From positions 85,793-149,792 of the forward strand of contig NZ_QJVB01000004.1 in NCBI RefSeq assembly GCF_003397705.1: DNA of 64,000 nucleotides, read 5' to 3'. The notes beneath the pieces are model-generated. The model had not been told where the DNA came from. It saw only the letters and a program-made list of their open reading frames with translations, and did no database searches. Within the stretch, counting starts at the first letter, position 1. Every line of letters starts with the position of its first letter. Positions 9,236-17,577 of this stretch are shown here, one piece after another. Made by a program: the position numbers and the translations under genes. The DNA is from Gardnerella swidsinskii. GTDB lineage: Bacteria; Actinomycetota; Actinomycetes; Actinomycetales; Bifidobacteriaceae.

Positions 9236-10477
9236 ATGTACGAAAAAGCAAAATCAGCAACTTACCCAGATTTAGTAGTTGTTGGAGCAGGATTGTTCGG
9301 CTTAACTGTAGCTCAGCAAGCAGTGGAGCATACGGGCGCTCGCGTTGAAATTATTGACGTTCGAAATCACATCGGTGGAAACGCTTACTCGTATTTTGAC
9401 GAGCGCACAGGAATCGAAATTCACAAGTACGGAGCGCATCTTTTCCACACAAGCAACAAGCGCGTGTGGGATTATGTGAATCGTTTTACGTCGTTTACTA
9501 ACTACGTACATCGCGTGTACGCAACGCACGACGGCGAAGTGTATCCGCTGCCAATCAACTTGGGTACAATTAACCAGTTCTTCCACGCGCACTACACGCC
9601 AGAGGAAGCAAAGGCTTTGATTGCAAGCCAAGCGGGGGAGTTGGCTGGCAAAGATCCGCAAAATTTGAACGATAAGGGCATTAGCTTAATTGGTCGTCCG
9701 CTTTATGAAGCGTTTATTAAAAACTACACGGCAAAGCAGTGGCAGACGGATCCTTCCGAGCTTCCTGCTGGAATTATTAAGCGCTTGCCTGTGAGATTTA
9801 ACTATAATAATCGCTACTTTAAGGACACTTGGGAAGGCTTGCCTACGGACGGCTACACGGCTTGGATGCAGCGCATGATTGACGATCCGCGTATTCACGT
9901 TTCGCTTGGTGTAGACTTCTTCGACGAATCTCAGCCGTTTAATAAGCGCGCGCTGGCGGAAGCTGGAGTGCCGGTTGTTTATACCGGTCCGGTTGATAGG
10001 TATTTTGACTACGCTCTTGGCGAGTTGAAGTGGAGGACTGTGGACTTTAAGGAAGTGCGTTACGAGGAGAGTGACCACTTTGGCTGCCCAGTTATGAACT
10101 ATTCGGATGCTGACGTGCCGTTTACGCGCGCGATTGAGTTTAAGAACTTTAATCCAGAGCGCGAGGAAGTTGGCGGAGAGGCTAGTGGCGATGCTGACGA
10201 TTGCGCAACTTTCGTGCCGAGCAAAAGCGTGAAAGCTGGGGAAACTGTGGTTTGGCAGGAGTATTCGCGAGCTGCTAGTCGAGAAGATGAGCCGTACTAT
10301 CCTGTGAATACTGAGGCAGACAAAGCCTTGTACGCGCGCTATGCGGAGCTTGCTGCGGCTGAGCCTCGCACAGTTTTCGGCGGTCGCTTGGGAACTTACA
10401 GCTATTACGACATGCACAACGTAATCGACATGGCTTTGCGCGCTTACGAATCTCAAGTAGCGCCGTTGCTGGCTTAG
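9236..10477 (+). CDS. glf: UDP-galactopyranose mutase
   Basis: Glf interconverts UDP-galactopyranose and UDP-galactofuranose using reduced FAD in the cytoplasm. The 413-residue protein starts at ATG 9236 after AAGGAATAAA. It has the FAD-binding VVVGAGLFGLTVA at the N-terminus, then IGGNAYSYFDERTGIEIHKYGAHLFHT with the mutase-type active-site region, and further family landmarks such as FIKNYTAKQW and TGPVDRYFDYALG. The C-terminal FGGRLGTYSYYDMHNVI is also typical. The length is slightly above the usual 370-400 because of an acidic insert around residues 305-330. It closes the polysaccharide block and supplies substrate for the preceding GT2 enzyme. Confidence 0.96.
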   Translation: MYEKAKSATYPDLVVVGAGLFGLTVAQQAVEHTGARVEIIDVRNHIGGNAYSYFDERTGIEIHKYGAHLFHTSNKRVWDYVNRFTSFTNYVHRVYATHDGEVYPLPINLGTINQFFHAHYTPEEAKALIASQAGELAGKDPQNLNDKGISLIGRPLYEAFIKNYTAKQWQTDPSELPAGIIKRLPVRFNYNNRYFKDTWEGLPTDGYTAWMQRMIDDPRIHVSLGVDFFDESQPFNKRALAEAGVPVVYTGPVDRYFDYALGELKWRTVDFKEVRYEESDHFGCPVMNYSDADVPFTRAIEFKNFNPEREEVGGEASGDADDCATFVPSKSVKAGETVVWQEYSRAASREDEPYYPVNTEADKALYARYAELAAAEPRTVFGGRLGTYSYYDMHNVIDMALRAYESQVAPLLA

Positions 10478-10549
10478 GTGGTTTGGTGGGCGTTCTTGCG
10501 ATTAGCCGCCGCGCGCGTAACCTGAAAGCACGTAACCTGAGCGCGCGCT

Positions 10550-10665
10550 AAAACGGCAATCAGGGACACGGATGCAGTTTGCTGACTGCGCGAGTGTCCC
10601 AAAACAAGCAAAATCCGGCCCTAATGCAGAACGCGATCTGCGCGAGTGTCCCCAAAAAGGTTGTC
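10550..10665 (-). repeat. Hairpin repeat, family 2 (one full and one partial copy, minus orientation)
   Basis: On the minus strand this region reads GATTTTGCTTGTTTTGGGA followed by CACTCGCGCAGT (10585-10615), the same core as the copies at 28.1, 29.7 and 48.1 kb. Fragments with the GGGACACT/GCGCAGA arms lie on either side. It fills the gap between glf and the tRNA gene; nothing else is evident there. Confidence 0.7.
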
Positions 10666-10755
10666 GGCGCGCGCGAGTTTGCAATATCCGCGATTCGTGG
10701 TATTCTATTTAAGTTGTTTGCTTGGCAAGCAGTTTGATTGCTAAGTTAGCAGTTT

Positions 10756-10840
10756 GGAGAATTCGCCTAGTGGTCTATGGCGCACGCTTGGAAAGCGTGT
10801 TGGTGTAACAGCCTCACGAGTTCGAATCTCGTATTCTCCG
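10756..10840 (+). tRNA. tRNA-Ser (anticodon GGA)
   Basis: The acceptor stem GGAGAAT pairs with ATTCTCC, followed by discriminator G at 10840. The D stem is GCC/GGC. The anticodon stem CACGC/GCGTG encloses loop TTGGAAA, giving anticodon GGA at 10790-10792. A long variable arm (about 10800-10815) marks a class II tRNA, as expected for serine. The T stem is ACGAG/CTCGT around TTCGAAT. CCA is not encoded. The tRNA should read UCC and UCU codons. Confidence 0.97.
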
Positions 10841-10846
10841 CGCCTA

Positions 10847-10879
10847 GGGTTTCTAGCCAATCGCTAGAAGCCCTTTTTT
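10847..10879 (+). terminator. Rho-independent terminator of the tRNA gene
   Basis: An 11-bp stem, GGGTTTCTAGC (10847-10857) with GCTAGAAGCCC (10863-10873), contains one G-T pair and is followed by six T. It begins seven bases after the tRNA. Confidence 0.9.
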
Positions 10880-10973
10880 CATGCCGAAAACCCGATTGCC
10901 GCTTACCCGACGTCGCGCATGTTACGCTCTAATCACTCATGCAGGTCGTCGAGCGCAATTTCGTCACGCAAAT

Positions 10974-12065
10974 TCAGTGCCCTAATTCAGCGTAATGCTG
11001 CTCGACTTGCGCTTTAATAGGCTTCCATAAATCAGTGTGAGAGTCGTACCACGATATTGTTTCTTGCAATTCTTGCTTCAAATTATCGTGCTTAGGCTCC
11101 CATTTTAATTGTGTTCGAATTTTCGTAGTATCTAGTGCGTAACGCCTATCCTCGCCTATTCTGGGATTTACATACGTTATATTTGATTCTGGCACGCCCA
11201 TGAGTTGCATCAAAATCCGCAAAATATTTATGTTGTTAACTTCACAGTTAGCGCCAATATTATATGTTTCACCGATTGTTCCACGCGTTAGAACATGCCA
11301 TATTGCGTCGCAATTATCTTCAACGTGAATCCAATCGCGTATCGAATCTCCTACGCCGTACAATTTTGCTGGCATATTGCACATAATATTTGTAATTTGG
11401 CGAGGAATAAACTTTTCAATATGCTGTCGTGGCCCGTAATTATTGCTGCTATTCGAAATAGTTGCGCGCAAACCGTAAGTTCTACACCATGCTTTTACCA
11501 AGAGATCGCCTGCAGCTTTGCTTGCAGAATATGGACTAGATGGACAATATGGGCTTGACTCGTCGAATTTAAGCACGCTGTCAATAGGAAAATCTCCGTA
11601 AATTTCATCGGTGCTTACTTGATGGAAGCGAATATTATATTTGTGTGCGAATTTAATGAGTGTATGCGTTCCTAAAATATTTGTGCTTATAAACGGGTCA
11701 GAAAACTCGATTGCATTATCGTTGTGTGATTCTGCAGCAAAATTTACGATTGCGTCTATAGCAGGAAGTGTTGTTCCTTCTGCAGTTTTAATTGGATTAT
11801 GCGGATCTAATAGCTGATCAACTATATTTTCGTCTCGAATATCTCCGCGAATAAAAGCGTATCGGTTGTTTGCAAAATCTTGAGGTAAGTCGTAAAGATT
11901 TGCCATATTCCCAGCGTAAGTAAGCAAATCAAGTACCGTAACAGCAACCGTTACATGATATTTAGCTATGTAATGCACAAAATTAGATCCAATAAAGCCT
12001 GCGCCGCCAGTAACTAAAATGTGGTGTGGTTGAAAAATATTACTGTTTGATGCGTAGTTGTGCAT
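10974..12065 (-). CDS. rmlB: dTDP-glucose 4,6-dehydratase
   Basis: This 363-residue extended short-chain dehydrogenase converts dTDP-glucose to dTDP-4-keto-6-deoxyglucose, the second step of dTDP-rhamnose synthesis. The NAD-binding ILVTGGAGFIGSNF is at the N-terminus, the catalytic Asp-Glu pair is in STDEIYGD, and the YSASK motif carries the catalytic Tyr and Lys. Start ATG 12065 has GGCGGA just upstream. The gene stands alone on the minus strand, apart from rmlA, rmlC and rmlD, which are not in this window. It faces away from the DMT permease gene. Confidence 0.95.
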   Translation of the reverse strand: MHNYASNSNIFQPHHILVTGGAGFIGSNFVHYIAKYHVTVAVTVLDLLTYAGNMANLYDLPQDFANNRYAFIRGDIRDENIVDQLLDPHNPIKTAEGTTLPAIDAIVNFAAESHNDNAIEFSDPFISTNILGTHTLIKFAHKYNIRFHQVSTDEIYGDFPIDSVLKFDESSPYCPSSPYSASKAAGDLLVKAWCRTYGLRATISNSSNNYGPRQHIEKFIPRQITNIMCNMPAKLYGVGDSIRDWIHVEDNCDAIWHVLTRGTIGETYNIGANCEVNNINILRILMQLMGVPESNITYVNPRIGEDRRYALDTTKIRTQLKWEPKHDNLKQELQETISWYDSHTDLWKPIKAQVEQHYAELGH

Positions 12066-12161
12066 GTTTCCGCCTTCATATGACTAGTGCGTTGGTTTAT
12101 GGCTTAAGTCACGTTGTTATTTTGGTTTATTTCGTTGATTTTATTGTTTAATGCGCGCGTT

Positions 12162-12189
12162 TTGAATTGTAATTTTTTAATACTATACA
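12162..12189 (+). promoter_or_regulatory. Candidate sigma-70-type promoter for the DMT permease
   Basis: TTGAAT at 12162-12167 and TATACA at 12184-12189 are separated by 16 bases. They lie about 125 bases upstream of the ATG in the divergent gap between rmlB and the permease gene. This is a pattern match only. Confidence 0.5.
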
Positions 12190-12313
12190 TTTCTTTCGTG
12201 TGTGCAAGTAGAGTATGTTTTTCTAAAGTGTTGTTTACCAGCAAATTAGTTGAGTAGATGTGCAATAATTACTGCATGTTTGCTTGTTTTGGGGATGCGA
12301 GGTGAATCTAATA

Positions 12314-13390
12314 ATGGTTAAGTTTTCTTGGCGTAGCAGTGCGCATGATTTGGATTCATCAAATATTGATTCCTCTTCAACAAAAAAGCAACAATCTTCA
12401 AAATTGCAATCAACAGGTTCAAAGACTTTTGACACATCAAAATCTGCAACAAAAGCAATCGAAGGTACTCCAAATAAACCTAATCCAGCGTTAAATCATT
12501 CTACAAACGCTATTCTTGTAGGAATATTTTTAACTCTTTTAGGTGGCGCATTTTGGGGTGCAAACGCAACAGTTTCGAAAATCCTCATGTCGACGTATCG
12601 CGTATCTCCTTTGCAAATCGCTTGCGTTCGTCAAATTGCTGCTGGCATGTTATTTGTCATTACTGCTGCAGCTTGCACTCCTAAGCAGTTAAGTGGTGCT
12701 GTGAAAACTGGTCGCACGTGGATTTCGATGGCGGTTACAGGCGTAGTTTGCGTGCTTCTTACGCAAGTTTCGTACTTGTGCACAATCGACTGGACTAATT
12801 CCGGCACTGCAACTGTGCTTCAGAGCCTTAATCTTCTGTTCGTGCTGGTTTACGCATGCTTGCACACGCGCCGCGTGCCAACTATGCGCGAAACTATTGG
12901 AGTTGTGCTAGCTTTTGCAGGAACTGCTTTAATGGCTACAGGTGGTAATCTTTCTTCACTGTCTTTGCCTGTTATGGGTTTGCTTTGGGGTCTTGCAGAT
13001 GCTGCGTCTACAGCGGCGCTTGCTATTATGCCTGTGAAATTGATTGCAAAATGGGGAAATCTGACTGTTAATGGCATTACGTTTATTATTTCTGGTTGTA
13101 TTATGCTCCCGTTTGTGCGACCGTGGGAAACGATGCCTGCATTAGATTTGCGCGCTATGCTGCTTTTTACTTTTACTGTTATTGCTGGAACTTTTGGAGC
13201 ATATTGGCTGTTCTTAGAGGGCATTATGCGAGTAGGCTCTGTTCGTGGCACTTTGCTTGGAGCTAGCGAGCCTGTTACTGCTGCAATTACTGCTGTTATG
13301 TTTACTGGAGCTGTTTTTTCATGGGCAGATTTTGTGGGATTCGGGCTTATTTTCGTAATGATGATTTTGCTTTGCAAGCGTAGTTCTTAA
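12314..13390 (+). CDS. EamA/DMT-superfamily transporter
   Basis: ATG 12314 is preferred because GAGGTG lies about nine bases upstream. The 358-residue product has a polar, Ser/Lys-rich N-terminus of about 60 residues, then ten hydrophobic segments in two five-helix halves. Each half resembles an EamA domain: the first opens with LTLLGGAFWGANATVSKIL, and the second contains LLGASEPVTAAITAVMFTG. Such proteins move small metabolites such as amino acids, nucleosides or cofactors across the membrane. The substrate cannot be deduced, and the neighbours give no clear hint. The long polar N-terminus is unusual for the family. Confidence 0.88.
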   Translation: MVKFSWRSSAHDLDSSNIDSSSTKKQQSSKLQSTGSKTFDTSKSATKAIEGTPNKPNPALNHSTNAILVGIFLTLLGGAFWGANATVSKILMSTYRVSPLQIACVRQIAAGMLFVITAAACTPKQLSGAVKTGRTWISMAVTGVVCVLLTQVSYLCTIDWTNSGTATVLQSLNLLFVLVYACLHTRRVPTMRETIGVVLAFAGTALMATGGNLSSLSLPVMGLLWGLADAASTAALAIMPVKLIAKWGNLTVNGITFIISGCIMLPFVRPWETMPALDLRAMLLFTFTVIAGTFGAYWLFLEGIMRVGSVRGTLLGASEPVTAAITAVMFTGAVFSWADFVGFGLIFVMMILLCKRSS

Positions 13391-13507
13391 TGATTTTAAA
13401 GTAACGCGCTAAAATAAAACGCTTGTTGTGTCGTACGAGGCGCACAAGCTGCTAAAATAGAAAGCGACTATGTCGCGCAACACCAGTTTGCAAACGGGAA
13501 GGCAATT

Positions 13508-14521
13508 ATGTCAACAATTCTTGAAGGCAATCCAAAAAAGCAGATGATGTTAGTTACGGGTCGCGCATACCCAGAACTTGCTAATGAGACTGCACAGTAT
13601 CTTGGTATTGATGTGCTTGAGACTACTGCCTACGATTTTGCGAATGGCGAAATGTATGTGCGCTTTACTCAGCCTGTTCGTGGTTCGGATGTGTTTGTGC
13701 TTCAGGCACACACGAATCCTATTAACAATTGGATTATGGAACAGCTGCTTATGGTCGATTCTTTGCGACGCGCATCTGCTCGCAGTATTAACGTGGTTGC
13801 ACCGTTCTTTGGATATTCTCGCCAAGATAAGAAGCATCAGGGACGTGAGCCTATTACTGCTCGACTCATGTTTGACTTATTCCGCGCTGCTGGTGCCACG
13901 CGCATTTTGACTGTTGACATGCACGCAACTCAGGAGCAGGGTTTCTTTGACGGGCCTGTTGACCATTTGACTGCGATGCCTGTGCTTATTGATTATGTGC
14001 GAAACTCTATGAAGCTCGATAATGCAACTATTGTGTCTCCTGATGCTGGTCGCATCAAAGTCTCTGAGCAATGGGCTGCAAAACTCGGAGATTTACCTCT
14101 TGCTTTTATTCATAAAACGCGCGATATTACGCGCCCTAACCATGCTGAAGCTCACGGCATCATTGGTGAGATTAAAGGACGCGATTGCATTGTTGTAGAC
14201 GATATGATCGATACTGCTGGCACTATTTGCGAAGCTGTACGTACTTTGCGTGAGGCTGGAGCAAAATCTGTTACTTTGGTTGCAACGCATGCTTTGCTTT
14301 CTGGACCTGCTGTTGAGCGTTTGAAAGCTGCTGGAGTTCGCGAGATTATTGTGACGGATACAGTTCCTGTGCCTGAAGAGAAGCGTCTTGATAATATGAC
14401 GGTTCTTTCGATTGCGCCGCTTCTTGCTGCTGGCATTCGTTCCGTGTTCCGCTCTGGATCGCTTGTGTCGCTTCGCAATGCACTTCCGGAAGATATGAAG
14501 CAGCATAATATTTACGCATAA
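13508..14521 (+). CDS. prs: Ribose-phosphate pyrophosphokinase (PRPP synthetase)
   Basis: This enzyme makes PRPP from ribose 5-phosphate and ATP, feeding nucleotide, His and Trp synthesis. The 337-residue protein shows the ATP-binding and flexible-loop region GYSRQDKKHQGREPITAR, the catalytic TVDMHATQEQGFFDGPVDHL, and the PRPP loop IVVDDMIDTAGTI. Start ATG 13508 follows a GGGAAGGC ribosome-binding block. A TAAAAT about 50 bases upstream may be a -10 element, but no good -35 is visible. The length is typical. Confidence 0.96.
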   Translation: MSTILEGNPKKQMMLVTGRAYPELANETAQYLGIDVLETTAYDFANGEMYVRFTQPVRGSDVFVLQAHTNPINNWIMEQLLMVDSLRRASARSINVVAPFFGYSRQDKKHQGREPITARLMFDLFRAAGATRILTVDMHATQEQGFFDGPVDHLTAMPVLIDYVRNSMKLDNATIVSPDAGRIKVSEQWAAKLGDLPLAFIHKTRDITRPNHAEAHGIIGEIKGRDCIVVDDMIDTAGTICEAVRTLREAGAKSVTLVATHALLSGPAVERLKAAGVREIIVTDTVPVPEEKRLDNMTVLSIAPLLAAGIRSVFRSGSLVSLRNALPEDMKQHNIYA

Positions 14522-14581
14522 AAAATGTATAAAAGCGCATAAAGCGCATAAAAACGTATGATGTGTAAAATTGAAACAAAT

Positions 14582-14632
14582 AACCGCATAATTTGCGTTA
14601 ATGCATAAACTTTATGCATTAACATGCGGGTT
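14582..14632 (+). promoter_or_regulatory. Long inverted repeat immediately upstream of the ACT-domain gene
   Basis: A perfect 13-bp inverted repeat, GTTAATGCATAAA (14597-14609) and TTTATGCATTAAC (14611-14623), has one base between its arms. It is extended by CCGCAT / ATGCGG outside. It ends about ten bases before the AGGAGG of the next gene. It could be a regulator site, or an RNA hairpin limiting access to the ribosome-binding site. There is no T run, so it is not a simple terminator. Confidence 0.6.
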
Positions 14633-14652
14633 CAAAACGGCAGGAGGCAAAT

Positions 14653-14991
14653 ATGGTCGCCAATAACACAACAGCAGTTGCAGAGAATAATGAATCGCAA
14701 GAAGCGTTGCAATCTGATGCTTTCAGGGCGATTATTACCGTTGTCGGCTGCGATACCGTTGGTATTATTGCAAAAGTTACTTCACATGCTGCCGAGCATA
14801 ATGTAAATATTTTGAATATTTCTCAAACAATTGTCGACGGATTCTTCAACATGATGATGATTGTTGACGTGTCTACTGTTGATTGCGAATTTGGCAATTT
14901 TGCTGCAGGATTAGAAACGCTAGGAGACGAAATTGGCGTGCGTATTCGCTGCCAGCGTAGCAATATTTTCACTGCAATGCACAGAATCTAA
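14653..14991 (+). CDS. Small ACT-domain protein (UPF0237/GcvR-like)
   Basis: The 112-residue protein has a strong AGGAGG ribosome-binding site before ATG 14653. After about 20 non-conserved residues comes an ACT fold beginning with ITVVGCDTVGIIAKVTSHAA, with NILNISQTIVDGFFNMMM as the second strand region. ACT domains bind amino acids or similar small ligands and often regulate a partner. Here the partner is probably the UPF0210 protein encoded 39 bases downstream, since this two-gene pair occurs widely. The ligand is unknown. Confidence 0.9.
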   Translation: MVANNTTAVAENNESQEALQSDAFRAIITVVGCDTVGIIAKVTSHAAEHNVNILNISQTIVDGFFNMMMIVDVSTVDCEFGNFAAGLETLGDEIGVRIRCQRSNIFTAMHRI

Positions 14992-15029
14992 AATCCGCAG
15001 CAATCTAAGTAAACGTAAGGAAGTACATA

Positions 15030-16394
15030 ATGCTCAACCTGATGGAAGTAAGCGAAACTAATTCGATGATTGAGCAAGAACAGCTCGACGTTCGCACAAT
15101 CACCATGGGAATCAACCTACTAGATTGCGCTTGCGAAAACGTGCAGGACGTTTGTTGTAAAGTTGAAGCAAAAATCACACGTCTTGCGAAAGATTTAGTA
15201 AAAACCGGTAACGATATTTCGCGCGACTACGGAATTCCAATTGTAAACAAGCGAATTACTGTAACTCCGATTTCGCTTGTTGGAGCGTCATCTTGTAAAA
15301 AGTCTGAAGATTTTGTGCAAATTGCGCACGCATTAGACAGAGCAGCACACACTGTTGGAGTTGATTTAATTGGTGGGTATTCTGCGCTTCCTGCAAAGTC
15401 GATGACTGCAGCAGACCGCATGCTTATTGAGTCGCTTCCGCAAGCCTTAAGCGAGACGGAAATTGTGTGCTCGTCTGTGAATGTTGGCTCAACACGAACC
15501 GGTATAGACATGGATTGCGTAGAGCTGCTCGGACGTACGATTAAAAAGATTGCTGAAGCTACAGCTGGAAACGATTCTTACGGTTGCGTTAAATTCGTGG
15601 CTTTTTGCAATGCTCCGGACGACAATCCGTTCATGGCAGGCGGCTTCCATGGTGTAACTGAAGGCGATGCTGTGATCAATGTTGGCGTGTCTGGTCCTGG
15701 CGTTGTTTCGAGTGCACTCGATGCTGCTAGAGGAAAAGACTTTGCTTTTCTGTGCGAAACTATTAAACGCACTGCGTTTAAAATTACTCGCGTAGGTCAG
15801 TTGGTTGCGCAAGAGGCTTCTCGCAGGCTTGGTGTGCCGTTTGGAATTATAGACTTGTCGCTTGCTCCAACTCCTGCAGTTGGCGATTCTGTTGGCGAAG
15901 TGCTTGAGAAAATCGGTTTGGATCAGGTTGGTGCTCCCGGCACAACTGCAGCGCTCGCTATGCTGAACGATCAAGTTAAGAAGGGCGGCATTATGGCAAG
16001 TAGCTATGTTGGCGGTCTTTCTGGAGCGTTTATACCCGTTTCGGAAGATGCAAATATGATTGCTGCTGCGAAGTCTGGCTGCTTGACTATTGAAAAGCTT
16101 GAAGCAATGACTTGCGTTTGCTCAGTCGGTCTTGACATGATTGCAATTCCTGGAAACACTTCCGCTGCAACGATTTCTGGCATGATTGCGGATGAATCTG
16201 CAATCGGCATGATTAATCAAAAAACTACCGCTGTGCGAATTATTCCAGTAATTGGAAAAGGTGTAGGCGAAATGGCGAACTTCGGCGGATTAATGGGATA
16301 TGCGCCGATTATGCCAGTAAACCAAACAAGCTGCGAAGCTTTCGTAACTCGCGGTGGACGTATTCCTGCTCCAGTACACAGCTTCAAGAATTAG
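15030..16394 (+). CDS. UPF0210 (DUF711) family protein
   Basis: This 454-residue soluble protein starts at ATG 15030 after AAGGAAG. Family landmarks include [12 protein letters not shown] near the N-terminus, [16 protein letters not shown], and the glycine-rich [20 protein letters not shown] and [11 protein letters not shown]. The UPF0210 family is found across bacteria and archaea, commonly next to a small ACT-domain gene, as here. Its fold is related to glycyl-radical enzymes (the 'PFL family' label), but no reaction is established. The gene probably forms an operon with the ACT gene. Confidence 0.92.
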   Translation: MLNLMEVSETNSMIEQEQLDVRTITMGINLLDCACENVQDVCCKVEAKITRLAKDLVKTGNDISRDYGIPIVNKRITVTPISLVGASSCKKSEDFVQIAHALDRAAHTVGVDLIGGYSALPAKSMTAADRMLIESLPQALSETEIVCSSVNVGSTRTGIDMDCVELLGRTIKKIAEATAGNDSYGCVKFVAFCNAPDDNPFMAGGFHGVTEGDAVINVGVSGPGVVSSALDAARGKDFAFLCETIKRTAFKITRVGQLVAQEASRRLGVPFGIIDLSLAPTPAVGDSVGEVLEKIGLDQVGAPGTTAALAMLNDQVKKGGIMASSYVGGLSGAFIPVSEDANMIAAAKSGCLTIEKLEAMTCVCSVGLDMIAIPGNTSAATISGMIADESAIGMINQKTTAVRIIPVIGKGVGEMANFGGLMGYAPIMPVNQTSCEAFVTRGGRIPAPVHSFKN

Positions 16395-16410
16395 CGTGCG
16401 CTTTGACCGA

Positions 16411-16434
16411 GCTTGAAATCACAGGATTTCAAGC
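16411..16434. repeat. Short palindrome, REP-like core
   Basis: GCTTGAAATC pairs with GATTTCAAGC around a 4-base loop, 17 bases after the UPF0210 stop. It matches the core architecture of the family 1 hairpins but with a different arm sequence. It may also act as a weak 3' stem-loop, since no T run follows. Confidence 0.7.
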
Positions 16435-16446
16435 TCCTTCAAAGCG

Positions 16447-16493
16447 GAAACTCGCTTAAGTTGGAAGTCCGGGGGACTTCCAACGCGAGTTTC
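16447..16493. repeat. REP-like hairpin, family 1
   Basis: An outer stem GAAACTCGC/GCGAGTTTC and an inner stem GTTGGAAGTCC/GGACTTCCAAC are separated by a TTAA bulge on one side. The flanks carry GCGAGCGCG. The same two-stem plan recurs at 19.5, 19.6 and 28.0 kb, and in part at 30.9 kb. Confidence 0.85.
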
Positions 16494-16653
16494 GTAGCGA
16501 GCGCGTTACCCGCGCGAGCGTCACCGTTTTTTCGTTACTGGTGCAGTCGTCAGCGCAAATGCCGGAGAACATGCGCGCAATTGGGGACTTACACCCCACA
16601 TAAGTCCACAAAAACGAGCGCAGCGCTTCGGCAGGTCGTCGCACGCATAAATC

Positions 16654-17463
16654 CTACTGCACATTAATGATCACTGGCTCGCTGTGAAGCCCTGGCACGC
16701 GCTTATGCTCAAGCCGCGCAACGTATGTGCCGCGATCCACCTTCGGTAAATCGTCATCTGCAACACAGCCTTTTCCGACGGTAGTATTGGTATTCCAAGT
16801 GATTTTCTTTTCGAAATGATCACCCTTCGCCATAAGCAGCGGCTTTAATGCAGTGTCACAACTATCAGAACGCCATACTGCATGTGATAAGTAGTCAACG
16901 CTCTTACTTGCGTCTTTAAAGTCTTTGTTGTCTTTATTATCTTTCTTTTTATTATCTTTAGTTTCTTGCTTACCTTGCGTAACTTCTTCACTACTATTAA
17001 TAGTTAGAACAGCATTCATATCCGATGCGTCAATAAGGCAAGAAGAGTTTCCTTCGTGCACAAATCGTTCTGTCAACTCAACACTACCGCCCATAGGAAC
17101 AGTTTGTGACTTAGTAGAAAGCTCAAGACGAATATCTTTATCAGTGCAATGAGGTGTTAATCCAACAGGACGGGGGTCTGGCACTGAATGACGAACAATG
17201 GTAACTTCATGACCAGCAATCGCTTTACTAATAGCGGCAATACCCTTGCTCAAGCTAATAACACAAAATATTGCCAACATAATCAAAAGCAACAAAGCAA
17301 TACCGACAACAATTCTGCGACGACGATACATTCTTCGTTTTGCTGCGCTCATGTTACGTACGGTCTTACGCACGGGTTTGCGCATCGGGTTGCGAACCGA
17401 TGTTGCACTCGCATTGCGATGCGGCTCACGTGGTGACGTAGTTGGCATTGACATATTTACCAT
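16654..17463 (-). CDS. Single-pass membrane-anchored protein of unknown function
   Basis: ATG 17463 is the first plausible start; a TTG at 17523 extends the frame but has no ribosome-binding site. The roughly 269-residue product has an Arg/Lys-rich cytoplasmic head, then one strong membrane segment (VVGIALLLLIMLAIFCVISL), and a secreted domain of about 190 residues with four or more Cys. The secreted part has an antibody-like beta pattern and a charged, low-complexity stretch QETKDNKKKDNKDNKDFKD in its middle. I do not recognise a family. It lies downstream of mutY on the same strand with a gap of about 115 bases. Confidence 0.7.
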   Translation of the reverse strand: MVNMSMPTTSPREPHRNASATSVRNPMRKPVRKTVRNMSAAKRRMYRRRRIVVGIALLLLIMLAIFCVISLSKGIAAISKAIAGHEVTIVRHSVPDPRPVGLTPHCTDKDIRLELSTKSQTVPMGGSVELTERFVHEGNSSCLIDASDMNAVLTINSSEEVTQGKQETKDNKKKDNKDNKDFKDASKSVDYLSHAVWRSDSCDTALKPLLMAKGDHFEKKITWNTNTTVGKGCVADDDLPKVDRGTYVARLEHKRVPGLHSEPVIINVQ

Positions 17464-17577
17464 TGTAATACATAAGTCGATGAGATGAACTGTACTCACT
17501 ACACAAGGTAGACTCTCATACAAAGTAATTAAGCTGTTAATTAAAGAGTTACAAAAGCAGCGTAATGAGTTAGTTAC

